Source of the DNA: Paragorgia papillata
Taxonomy: Eukaryota > Cnidaria > Anthozoa > Scleralcyonacea > Coralliidae
NCBI GenBank assembly: GCA_035771165.1
Contig: JAWNZC010000222.1
Span: 930,001-994,000 of the forward strand
Direction: 5' to 3'
DNA: 64,000 bases
Shown here in pieces: positions 53,060 through 62,980 of this stretch. A program made the position numbers and the translations under genes. The notes under the pieces were generated by a model. The model saw only the letters and a program-made list of their open reading frames with translations. It had not been told where the DNA came from and ran no database searches. How positions within the stretch are numbered: the first letter of the stretch is position 1; each line of letters opens with the position of its first letter.

Positions 53060-54300
53060 AGCATTTTTAATCCCCTACTGCCTGAGCTGGCTAAAAACGA
53101 CCACTTAATAACTATTATACTCATCAAAGAGAGAACCCTCAGACATCCTAGGCAGCAATGAGTTAACAAGTGATTAACCCATTCCTACCTGAGCTGACCA
53201 AAAATGGTTCCTTTATTGTTTTACTCTGTCTAACACCAGATGATTTTACTCATCAAAGAGCGAACCCTCAGCCATCCTAGGCAGCAATGAGTTAACAAGT
53301 GATTTACCCATTCCTACCTGAGCTGGTCAAAAATGGTTCCTTTATTGTTTTACTGTCTAACACCAGATGATTTTACTCATCAAAGAGAGAACCCTCAGAC
53401 ATCCTAGGCAGCATGAGTTAACAAGTGATTAATCGATTCCTGCCTGAGCTGGTTAAAAATTATCCCTTTATTGTTTTACTGTGTCTAACAACAGATGATT
53501 TTACTCATCAAAGGGAGAACCTTCAGACATCCTAGACAGCAATGAGTTAACAAGTGATTAACCCATTCCTGCCTGAGCTGGCCAAAAATGGTTCCTTTAT
53601 TGTTTTACTCTGTCTAACACCAGATGATTTTACTCATCAAAGAGATCCCTCAGACATCCTAGGCAGCAATGAGTTAACAAGTGATTAATCCATTCCTGCC
53701 TGAGCTGGCCAAAAATTGTTCCTTTATTGTTTTACTCTGTCTAACACCAGATGATTTTACTCATCAAAGAGAGATCCCTCAGACATCCTAGGCAGCAATG
53801 AGTTAACAAGTGATTAATCCATTCCTGCCTGAGCTGGTTAAAAATGATCCCTGTATTGTTTTACTGTGTCTAACACCAGATGATTTTACTCATCAAAGAT
53901 AGAACCCTCAGAAATCCTAGGTAGCAATGAGTTACCTGTAACAAGTGATTATTAAATCCATTCCTGTCTGCATGAGCTGACCAAAAATGGTTCCTTTGTT
54001 GTTTTACTGTGTCCAACACGAGATGATTTTACTCGTCAAAGAGAGAACCCTCAGCCTTCCTATTCCTGCTTCAGCTGGTTAAAAATGATCCCTGTATTGT
54101 TTTACTGTGTCTAACACCAGATGATTTTACTCATCAAACAGAGAACCCTCAGACATCCTAGGCAGCAATGAGTTAACAAGTGATTAACCCATTCCTGTCT
54201 GAGCTGACCAAAAATGGTCCATTTATTGTTTTACTCTGTCTAACACCAGATGGTTTTACTCGTCAAAGGGACAATCCTCAGACATGCTGTCTGAGCCGTC
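53060..54300 (+). repeat. ~130-bp dispersed repeat, nine tandem units
   Basis: Nine to ten diverged units of about 130 bp, each with TAACACCAGATGATTTTACT, CATCAAAGAGAGAACCCTCA and CCTAGGCAGCAATGAGTTAA. One unit near 54.0-54.1 kb is internally deleted. Occupies the intron between the large exon and linker exon A. Confidence 0.93.
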
Positions 54301-54640
54301 CAAAAACTACCTCTTTGTTGTCATGGCAATAGAAGTGTTACTAAAATGTTGTAAGTAATACGGTATATCATACACGAGAAGCCGTTTATTATCTGATTTG
54401 AACACCGAGACAATAAACGGCTTTCAAGTGTATGCTATATGTAGCTTCTAAACGAATCAGTATTTAAAGAGAAAATTGAGGGTGAAAATAAAGTTGTCAT
54501 AATTTATGGGAGTTTATTACCACATTTACAAACTCCGTCTCGGTAACTGATTTGCATTGTGTTTTCCTTCTGAAATATTAATGAGTTTGCAAATTCAGTT
54601 TGTCGAGCAACTTACTGCTTTGAATTGGAATAGTGTTTTT
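54301..54640. other. Intron; hairpin at 54365-54440
   Basis: CATACACGAGAAGCCGTTTATT and CAATAAACGGCTTTCAAGTG face each other, a small MITE-like hairpin. No coding sequence. Confidence 0.5.
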
Positions 54641-54880
54641 ATAAGTAATAGCATGGCATTGACGTTGATTAGTGATTAAATGTACTATTATGTAAATTAA
54701 ATGTACTATGATTAAATGTACTACTATGTATTATTTTGTAATATTACAGTTACAGAGGAAGAAGGAGTGTAAAAGAAGAACGCTCTTGGTGGAATTAATA
54801 ATTGGAAATTCGATAAGTGTTCACTTCATGTATTTGTTAGTTAATATATGCAGAAGCGAACTTTGGCGAAAAGAAATAAA
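54641..54880 (+). repeat. Dispersed direct repeat, downstream of the large exon
   Basis: ATAAGTAATAGCATGGCATT, GTGATTAAATGTAC and TCGATAAGTGTTCACTTCAT are shared with 60835-61155, in the same orientation. The two copies bracket the 4.5-kb exon. The palindromic insert present at 60.88-60.95 kb is missing here. Confidence 0.8.
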
Positions 54881-55050
54881 TTTCATCAAATGAATTGGTC
54901 AGATTAAGGAAATCAATTGCAACAATATTTTAATAACACTCTTTGCCACGACAGTAACATTTTTCCTTTAGAAATCGTTCAGCCGTACACCAACATTTCA
55001 ATATTTTTTATTTGTATATAGAAAACCTGGTACGATTAAAAGAATATTAC

Positions 55051-58000
55051 CTTTTGGAGGAAAGACCAGTTCATTTGTGACTTTATCAGTCTTTTTGCAG
55101 AACAAGGCTTTATTGTAGCTGTCTGGAGCTTTCAGGAGCCTCGCGAAGTCCATTTCATGATGACACTGCTTACATTGATCACATTTGTTGTAAATGTTAT
55201 AGCGAAGTTCTGGCCACAACTCCTTCACCATTTTTGCAAAGATCTGGTGGAGATGTATGAGCGCCTCCCACATGGTATTTAGTTGACCACGTTTCCCTAT
55301 CCTGGTAGAAAACTCAATCTTATCCATTTCAGAACCATTCTTGGTTACGCAGAATTTAACTTCATCTGGGGCACGACTGTTGTAAACACCAACAAATCCT
55401 CCCTTCCAATGAAACATGTAGTCAGCATGCACGTGGCAACGGACCATTTGTCGTTCAAACAGACCAACCGGGACACGACTATGAAATTCGTATGTGCTCT
55501 TTGTTTCCCACTGGTCTACTGGTAATTTTTCTGGCCATTTATCTAGAATGGTATCAGGATGGGTTTCAGGCATTAGTGCTGGGATAAAGGTGTATCTCTT
55601 GTTGATTTCTTTTCCCTCATACTCAGCTTCTTTCAGCGTCATTTCATAACCCACATCAAAATAATAGAGTAGATGAGCAAGCTTCTTAAAGTCAGCTTCT
55701 TCAGGAACAGCATCATACCAAATGCATCGCAAGAGAGATTCTGAAAGCAGCCCATCCTTAATCAATTCTCCCTTCTTGTTATCAAATTCCGTACTATCCA
55801 TGTTACAAGCTTTAAAAACTTTATCGTATTTCAGGTGAGAAGGCAAATCATGATGAACGACATCTTTGATCAACATGATAAGCCATTGGGGATCCGGAAA
55901 GACAAGCTCTTTTAGCTGTTCGACGTGTGCGAATCTTAAAACTTTTCCAAGGCCAACAAGATAGAGAATAATTGAATTCAAGGTCTCTTTCCTGTCAAAA
56001 ACTTCTTTGAACTCTTGATTGTGTTCACACAACCACTTTTCAAGCTCTTCAAGTTTTAGGTACTTTGTCTTTCCCAAAGTTGCTAACAATTTCTCAATTT
56101 CTACCCATAATGATGGAAGAGTGTCTTGCAAATGAGGAAACAAAACTGTGTTACTCCCAGTTCGAAACAGTTCTTGTTTCAACAATTTTAAGTCAATTAT
56201 TGGCTCAAGAGTTGCCTCAGTTACCCAGGCTGCATCTTCCCGGACTTTATCTGCAGCTGATGCTGCAACAATAACTGTTTTAGCATTAGCATATTGATTG
56301 TTCTCCTGTGATGCAAAAACTGTTGGAAGAACAGGTCGATTTCTTAACAATAACTTTAGTTTGTCAATCCTATACTTGTCATCAAGATCGGCACTTCCCT
56401 CCAACTTTTTTATATCACTTTCTATTAACTTTATATCCACATCTTCTTGTTTGACAATTTTGGTTAACATTTGACGACACTTATCTTTGACAAGGCTTGA
56501 ATCAATACGGTCACATTTTGTTGCAGCCACCACAACAACAGGTCGCGACACAATGCTCTTTATTTCGTCAATCCACTTGCCAGTATTTTCATAATATGAT
56601 TCATCAGTCCTTTCATATTCTGAAATATCCACAACCAAAAGAAACAAAGAATTTTCTTCCATAAAGTAATGACTCACCGTTTGGTACTCCATGTGACCAC
56701 CAAAATCCCAGATTTCAAGCTCAAGATCCTTATTTGCAGGATCTGGAAACCACTTTCTGATCTCAATCCCTTCTGTTCTCTCCTCTGGTCTGGTCAACCT
56801 TGATTCTCCCAACAACAATCCATTAACCAGACTTGTTTTTCCAGCACCAGTATTTCCAATCACCAACAGTCGAAGCCGTTTAGAGTGAGCTACGCCAAAC
56901 TTTTTAATGTCTTGGAAATATTTCAAAATTGCACTAGGATTTTCACAAATAACTTGTGGTGGTGTACCTAGCACGTTGCCTTTGAGGTTAAATTCCACAT
57001 TCCTGTCAATTAAGTTAGTAAAACTTTCTGACAATTCAGTTAGTCTATTTGACATCATATTTAAACTGACAAGATTGGGAAGTTCAAGTACAGCATCTGG
57101 CAAAACATGGATGGTGTTGTTGCTAAAGTCCAGATCTTCTAAATTAATGCAATTCTCGAGACCATCCGGGAATTTTTCAAGACTACAGTTCGACATATCC
57201 AGCTTTCTTAAATTCTTCAATTTAGCAATTGAAAATGGCAGCTTACCAAGGTTGGCGTTGTCGGAAAGGTTCAGATCTTCTAAATTAACGCAATTCTCGA
57301 GACCATCCGGGAATTTTTCAAGACTACAGTCCTCCATATCCAGCGATCTTAAATTCTTCAATTTAGCAATTGAAAATGGCAGCTTACCAAGGTTGGCGTT
57401 GTAGGAAAGGAATAGATCTTCTAAATTAACGCAATTCTCGAGACCATCCGGGAATTTTTCAAGACTACAGTTCCTCATATTCAGCTTTCTTAAATTCTTC
57501 AATTTAGCAATTGAAAATGGCAGCTTACCAAGGTTGGCGTTGTAGGAAAGGAACAGATCTTCTAAATTAACGTAATTCTCGAGACCATCCGGGAATTTTT
57601 CAAGACTACAGCTCCCCATATCCAGCTTTCTTAAATTCTTCAATTTAGGAATTGAAAATGGCAGCTTACCAAGGTTGGCGTTGGCGGAAAGGAACAGATC
57701 TTCTAAATTAACGCAATTCTCGAGACCATCCGGGAATTCTTCAAGACTACAGTACGTCATATACAGCGATCTTAAATTCTTCAATTCAGGAATTGAAAAT
57801 GGCAGCTTACCAAGGTTGGCGTTGTAGGAAAGGTTCAGATCTTCTAAATTAACGCAATTCTCGAGACCATCCGGGAATTTTTCAAGACTACAGTTCCTCA
57901 TATCCAGCTTTCTTAAATTCTTCAATTTAGCAAATGAAAATGGCAGCTTACCAAGGTTGGCGTTGAGGGAAAGGAACAGATGTTCTAAATTAACGCAATT

Positions 58001-59572
58001 CTCGAGACCATCCGGGAATTTTTCAAGACTACAGTTCCACATATCCAGCTTTCTTAAATTCTTCAATTTAGCAATTGAAAATGGCAGCTTACCAAGGTTG
58101 GCGTTGCGGGAAAGGATCAGATGTTCTAAATTAACGCAATTCTCGAGACCATCCGGGAATTTTTCAAGACTACAGTCCCACATATCCAGCTTTCTTAAAT
58201 TCTTCAATTTAGCAATTGAAAATGGCAGCTTACCAAGGTTGGCGTTGTAGGAAAGGAACAGATCTTCTAAATTAACGCAATTCTCGAGACCATCCGGGAA
58301 TTTTTCAAGACTACAGCTCGACATATGCAGCTTTCTTAAATTCTTCAATTCAGGAATTGAAAATGGCAGCTTACCAAGGTTGGCGTTGTAGGAAAGGACC
58401 AGATCTTCTAAATTAACGCAATCCTCGAGACCATCAGGAACTGTTTCAAGGGCACATGCACTCATTCTAAGCTCTTTCAAATTCTTGAGCCCAGTAATCG
58501 AAAATGGCTGCTTACCAAGCTTGGGATTGTCGTCAAGATTTAAAGCTTCCAAATTGGTGTGATCTTCAAGCCCTTGTGGATAAGTATGCAGGTTACAAGC
58601 GAAAATTGCTAGTCGTTTGAGTTTCACAAGTTCACAAAAAGAAATTGATTGATCGTGGAAATCATTGTAATATAACCCAAGTACCTCTAGCTGCTTCATC
58701 TTGGTTATAGCCGAAGGTAAGGACTTTAATCCACAGTTAAACAGGACAAGTTTACGAAGATTTAAAACACTACACGACAATTCAAAATTATTACCCAACG
58801 GATTATCATAGAAAAATAATTCTTGAAGATTGTGTAGTTGATCCATTCCAGTAGGTAAAATCTTCTCCCCTTTGGCACATAACAAGAACCTTTGAAGGTT
58901 TGTCATTCCTTCAAGCGGAATTGTGCTACATTCTGATGATGCTTGAAGCTGGGTTAGTTCTTCATCCAACGTTTTTAGAATAATATCCTGATTACCAATT
59001 TCAGGAAAATTTTCGATTGTTTTTCCCCTAGGGTAATACCCATAACTACCAACATTTACAGTTAACGTGTCTCCTGGTTCCCCACTTGCGATTACCAGTT
59101 CTTCCACACCAGAAACCGTGCATTGGTCTAGACAAGCAAGTGCATCAGGTTTAAAATACCTCACCTTCAGCCTCCGCAGCAATTTCTTCCATCTTGGTAA
59201 GGGAAATGGATCTCGGTTTAATGCTTGACATTGTATGTCCAAACAAATAAAGCCATTTTCATCAGTTTTGATTTCACATGACTTCCACACATATTTGTTG
59301 TGCTGGTGTTTCTTGTCAGGATTAAGATCACTCCATTCGTCATACAGACTAACTGAAGTATATTTACCCAAGTCATCGATACTACATTGCAGAAACTCTG
59401 CCACATCTCTATGAAAAAGCATGATGTCCTTGATCATGGGATGATTCAATAGTTCCCGAGGAATAGTATCTTTCACAAAACCTGCATCTCTTAAATCCAT
59501 TACACATTTTCCATCCACATTGTTGGACCAACACTCGACACCGTTAACGGTAAAAGAAATGTTGCCACTCAT
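55051..59572 (-). CDS. LRR-Roc-COR GTPase, large first coding exon
   Basis: An uninterrupted 4522-bp exon: ATG at 59572 (A at -3) and donor CCAAAAG|GTAATA at 55051, phase 1, encoding 1507 residues. Domains: unknown N-terminal region (1-215); about 27 leucine-rich repeats (216-865) with a recently amplified core (364-833); Roc GTPase with P-loop GNTGAGKTS (906-914), switch-II WDFGGH (955-960) and base-recognition TKCD (1018-1021); COR (about 1130-1440); Cys cluster CDQCKQCHH (1464-1472). All nucleotide-binding motifs are intact, so an active GTPase is expected. Roc-COR proteins are dimeric GTP switches (LRRK2, MFHAS1, DAPK1). Two Death-domain exons downstream make it an intracellular sensor/apoptosis candidate. 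If unspliced, the frame would run 17 further codons to a stop at 54998. A 5' UTR intron (TCTTCAG just before ATG) is possible. Confidence 0.93.
57074..58483 (-). repeat. Ten 141-bp LRR units, near-identical except concave-face codons
   Basis: Units of 47 residues = two LRRs (NLRKLDMxxCSLEKFPDGLE plus NCVNLEDLxLSxNANLGKLP plus FSIAKLK). Units 2-9 (58342-57215) are almost identical at DNA level, yet the positions after LDM read SS, WD, WN, RN, TY, GS, RN, ED, SN, and those in LEDLxLSx read V/F/I/F/N/F/F/F/N and Y/Y/R/L/Y/A/Y/Y/D. These are the solvent-exposed residues of the LRR beta-strands. Confidence 0.95.
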
Positions 59573-59740
59573 TCTGAAGACTTAATTTCAGCGACACAAA
59601 ATATGATTTCTTGAATGTTAACTGCTGTCCGCAGTCTTGACAAACCTCGATGTATTAATAAAAGTAAAAATAATCATCATAAACTTAATTGTGAAAGACA
59701 AATTAATTACAACAAGAAAAAAAATATGTTGCTTTCCAGG
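59573..59740 (-). promoter_or_regulatory. Upstream/5' UTR region of the LRR-Roc-COR gene
   Basis: Short AT-rich stretch between the start codon and the 36-bp minisatellite. No TATA box or initiator could be assigned with confidence. The AG just before the ATG could be a 3' splice site of a UTR intron. Confidence 0.3.
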
Positions 59741-60670
59741 AACTGTACTTTGAAATGAAATTTGAACTGGATTTTGACTGTACTTTGAAATGAAATTTGA
59801 ACTGGATTTTGACTGTACTTTGAAATGAAATTTGAACTGGATTTTGACTGTACTTTGGAATGAAAGTTGGATTGGATTTTGACTGTACTTTGGAATGAAA
59901 ATTGGACTGGATGTTTGACTGTACTTTGGAATGAAAGTTGGACTGGTCTTTGACTGTAGTTTGGAATGAACGTTGAACTGGATGTTGAACTGTACTGAAT
60001 ATTGAATGTTGGATTTGATGTTTGACTGTACTTTGGAATGAAAGTTGGATTGGATGTTTGACTGTACTTTGGAATGAGTGTTGGATTTGATGTTTGACTG
60101 TACTTCGGAATGAACGTTGAACTAGATGTTGTACTGTACTTTGGAATGAACGTTGGACAGGATGTTTGACTGTACTTTGGAATTGATCATTGGACTGGAT
60201 GTTTGACTGTACTTTGGAATGAACGTTGAACTAGATGCTGTACTGTACTTTGGAATGAACGTTGGATGGGATGTTTGACTGTACTTTGTAATTGATCATT
60301 GGACTGGATGTTTGACTGTACTTTGGAATGAAAGTTGGACTTTATGTTTGACTGTAGTTTGGAATGAAAGTTAGATTGGATTTTTGAATGTACTTTGGAG
60401 TAGAGGTTCAACTAAATGTTTGATTACTTTAGAATAGAGTTTGGACAGGACGTATGACTGGATGTTTGAATAAATACTTGTCTGAACTTTGAATTGGTCT
60501 TTGGATTGATCTTTGAATTCGACGCTGGACTATACTTTGGAATGCAATTTGTAGTTTGAGCAGGACTTTGGATTGAACTTTGGACAGTACTTTGTGCTAG
60601 GTTTTGGACTGGACTGGTCTGGACTTTCGACTTGACTTTGAACAGGACTCTGGACTGGACTGCAGACCTA
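59741..60670. repeat. 36-bp minisatellite upstream of the gene start
   Basis: GACTGTACTTTGGAATGAAA plus GTTGGACTGGATGTTT repeats at 36-bp spacing, nearly exact at 59.74-59.90 kb and increasingly diverged beyond 60.43 kb (about 25 units in all). It lies within 170 bp of the start codon, a position where copy-number change could alter expression. Confidence 0.93.
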
Positions 60671-60837
60671 AGCCCAACAAAAGCCCTAACCCGAATCAGT
60701 ATGCAATTTATGGTCCTAACAATAATAGGCTAACCTAACTCACTGGTAAGTTACATGTATATAGAAAGTAAGAGAGAAGATCAGGTTACTGAATACACTA
60801 AATACCAGAGTCTTTTTTAGTTGTTTTATTTTTAATT

Positions 60838-61155
60838 TTCATAAGTAATAACATGGCATTGAGGTTGATTAGTGATTAAATGTACCCGAAAGCCGAGGGA
60901 GGTTTAGTAAAAGTCCCAAGGGCGGAGCCCGAGGCTTGAGGGACATTTAGTTACTAATCAACCGAAATGCCATGCTATCACTTTGTAATATTGCGGTTTC
61001 CGAAGAAGAACGAGAGTAAAATAAGAATGCTTTTGTTGGAATCAACAACTTCAAAGTCAATAAATTATTGAGTTGTGATTAATACTAATGGGAATTCGAT
61101 AAGTGTTCACTTCATGTATTTGTTAGTTATTATATGCATAAGCGAACTTTGAGGT
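60838..61155 (+). repeat. Palindromic MITE plus dispersed repeat (partner at 54.64 kb)
   Basis: 60840-60987 is an inverted repeat (AAGTAATAACATGGCATTGA against its diverged complement) around GGGCGGAGCCCGAGG. The following 170 bp continue the similarity to 54735-54880. Confidence 0.8.
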
Positions 61156-61440
61156 AAACATTAGGTAGGATTAGTTACTAATCGTACCTAATGCATAAAG
61201 ATTAGGTGTGATTAGTTACTAATCTTATATAATCTTTATGCATCAGGTTATTTAGAGATATTAAATGTTCTTGTGGGAACAATGAAAACCGAGGTGGCCG
61301 TGATATGTATGCGTTTTCATAGCGTTTTTATATTGTTCTCGGTCCTCAGGGGAGCAGAAAACAATGGTCTCATTACGTGAAACAATATGAAAACGCTGGG
61401 AAAACGTATACCCGTGGATGTGGCCTAAGATGCTAGGACG
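61156..61440. repeat. Two further inverted-repeat units
   Basis: GATTAGTTACTAATC occurs at about 61169 and 61213 within mirrored TAATGCATAAAGATTA sequence. 61304-61432 is a hairpin (GGTGGCCGTGATATGTATGC against its diverged complement). Confidence 0.6.
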
Positions 61441-62445
61441 GCGACGGCGGGTTAAAACGCAAAATAAGTTTTACAATTTAAAGAAGTCACAGTAAACTGA
61501 CTATTATATTTGGTATTTGAAGCTAGTTTGAAATTCTGACTGCCAACTTGCGATGACTTGCGTTCTCGTTTGATTATGGCTTTAATTAAGGAACTTGCCT
61601 TATTGACTTAGTTATTCGCCAATTTCCACTGGCTAGTTATTGGTATAATTGTAAAAACAACAGTTTATAAGTTCTTACCACCAAAATCAGTAGAGTGGTC
61701 GTCAGGTCAGACTGTTAACCCACTGTCTTCTGCGAGGTTGGCTTTGAGAGGAAGGAAGACAAGCCTAAAAAGCAAAGGAATGTTAATCATGTACGTGTGA
61801 ATGAAAGAATGCAGTCCGCTTTACGGCAAGTTTATTACTCGGGCTACCTGTGCTAGCCGAGTCTAACACAAAATTGTATTATTGTATCATCCCGTCAGGC
61901 CTTACGAAACTGTAAAGGCATGTTGCGTGCTCGGTTTTTTCCAGTTATTTTGTCTTTGATCGGGTTGAGTTGAGGTGTTTTCCGACGGTATTGGTGAATT
62001 CATGAGTAGTTGATCAGTAACGTTGCTGACAAGGTTTGTCCATGAAGACAGAATAGACGAATTTATTACAGACGCGAAAAAATGCCGTGCTGACATCACT
62101 CACATCAGTACCTTAGGAAGTTTGACTTGAAGACTAGAGACACAAGAAAGGGCCACAGTATATCAAAGAACATATACGTGCTGTTTACCTGGTAACGGCT
62201 TTCTCCTTGTTTGAATAGCTTTACTTTTTGCAAGTGACCGAGTTATAGTTGATCAGCCACAGCGGCTGAAAATTGTCTTCATCATAAACATGCTTTCAAA
62301 ATTCGAAGGCTTTACAATGTTTTACAACTGCACACGCCGGCGATCGCGGTAGACCTAGTACGTAAAAGATGACGAGCTATTTCAAAACAGGTTGGCCCTG
62401 GCCTTGCTGCTTTACAGTCCGACTACTGCAAAATGCAAGTTTCGT
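61441..62445. other. Mostly non-coding; dispersed repeat at start
   Basis: The 61430-61540 stretch repeats 48737-48845. The remainder has no recognised gene; a minus-strand 65-codon frame at 61.9-62.1 kb has no family resemblance. Confidence 0.45.
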
Positions 62446-62980
62446 TAAAACTATTCTCAGCAGTTTACCATCTTTGCTCTATCTAAAACACTGCCTACAC
62501 AACACTCTAGTTTTTACTCTGATGAAGGACTCTGCTTGAAGCGTCAGTATATTTCGTTATTAGAGAGATAGTTTATAACTCATTCCTGTCCGAGGGCTTC
62601 TCCAAAGGTGAATAAAATCGCCTGGCGTTAGCCAGAATAAAATACCAAAGACCAATTCGGACAGGAAAGAGTTTTAAAACTATTCTCAGCAGTTTACCAT
62701 CTTTTTACTTTGCTCTATCTAAAACACTGCCTACACAACACTCTAGTTTTTAACTCTGATGAAGGACTCTGCTTGAAGCGGCAGTATTTCGTTATTAAAA
62801 CTATTCTCACAATCTAAAACACTGCCTACACAGCACTCTAGTTTTTAACTCTGATGAAGGACTCTGCTCGAAGCGTCATGCAGTATTTCGTTATTAAGAC
62901 TATTCTCAGCAGTTTACCATCTTTTCACTTTGCTCTATCCAAAACACTGCCTACACAGCACTCTAGTTTTTACTCTGATT
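62446..62980. repeat. Four tandem ~115-bp units with CTGATGA hairpins
   Basis: Units at about 62446, 62675, 62798 and 62898 share AACTATTCTCAGCAGTTTAC, AAACACTGCCTACACA and TCTGATGAAGGACTCTGCTT. A fifth degenerate piece lies at about 63320-63360. A separate MITE is inserted between the first two. Confidence 0.88.
62577..62675. mobile_element. 99-bp MITE inserted in the tandem array
   Basis: AACTCATTCCTGTCCGAG and CGGACAGGAAAGAGTT form the ends. The interior GAATAAAATCGCCTGGCGTT and AGCCAGAATAAAATA echo the 130-bp dispersed repeat (AGTAAAATCATCTGGTGTTA), suggesting a related family. Confidence 0.75.

Noticed and set aside
57957..58250. Plus-strand open frames within the LRR array
   Set aside because: Antisense shadows of the repeated 141-bp LRR units.
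55051..59572. Retrogene or bacterial origin for the intronless 4.5-kb exon
   Set aside because: It ends in a strong donor in phase with downstream exons, and no poly-A tail or bacterial features are present.
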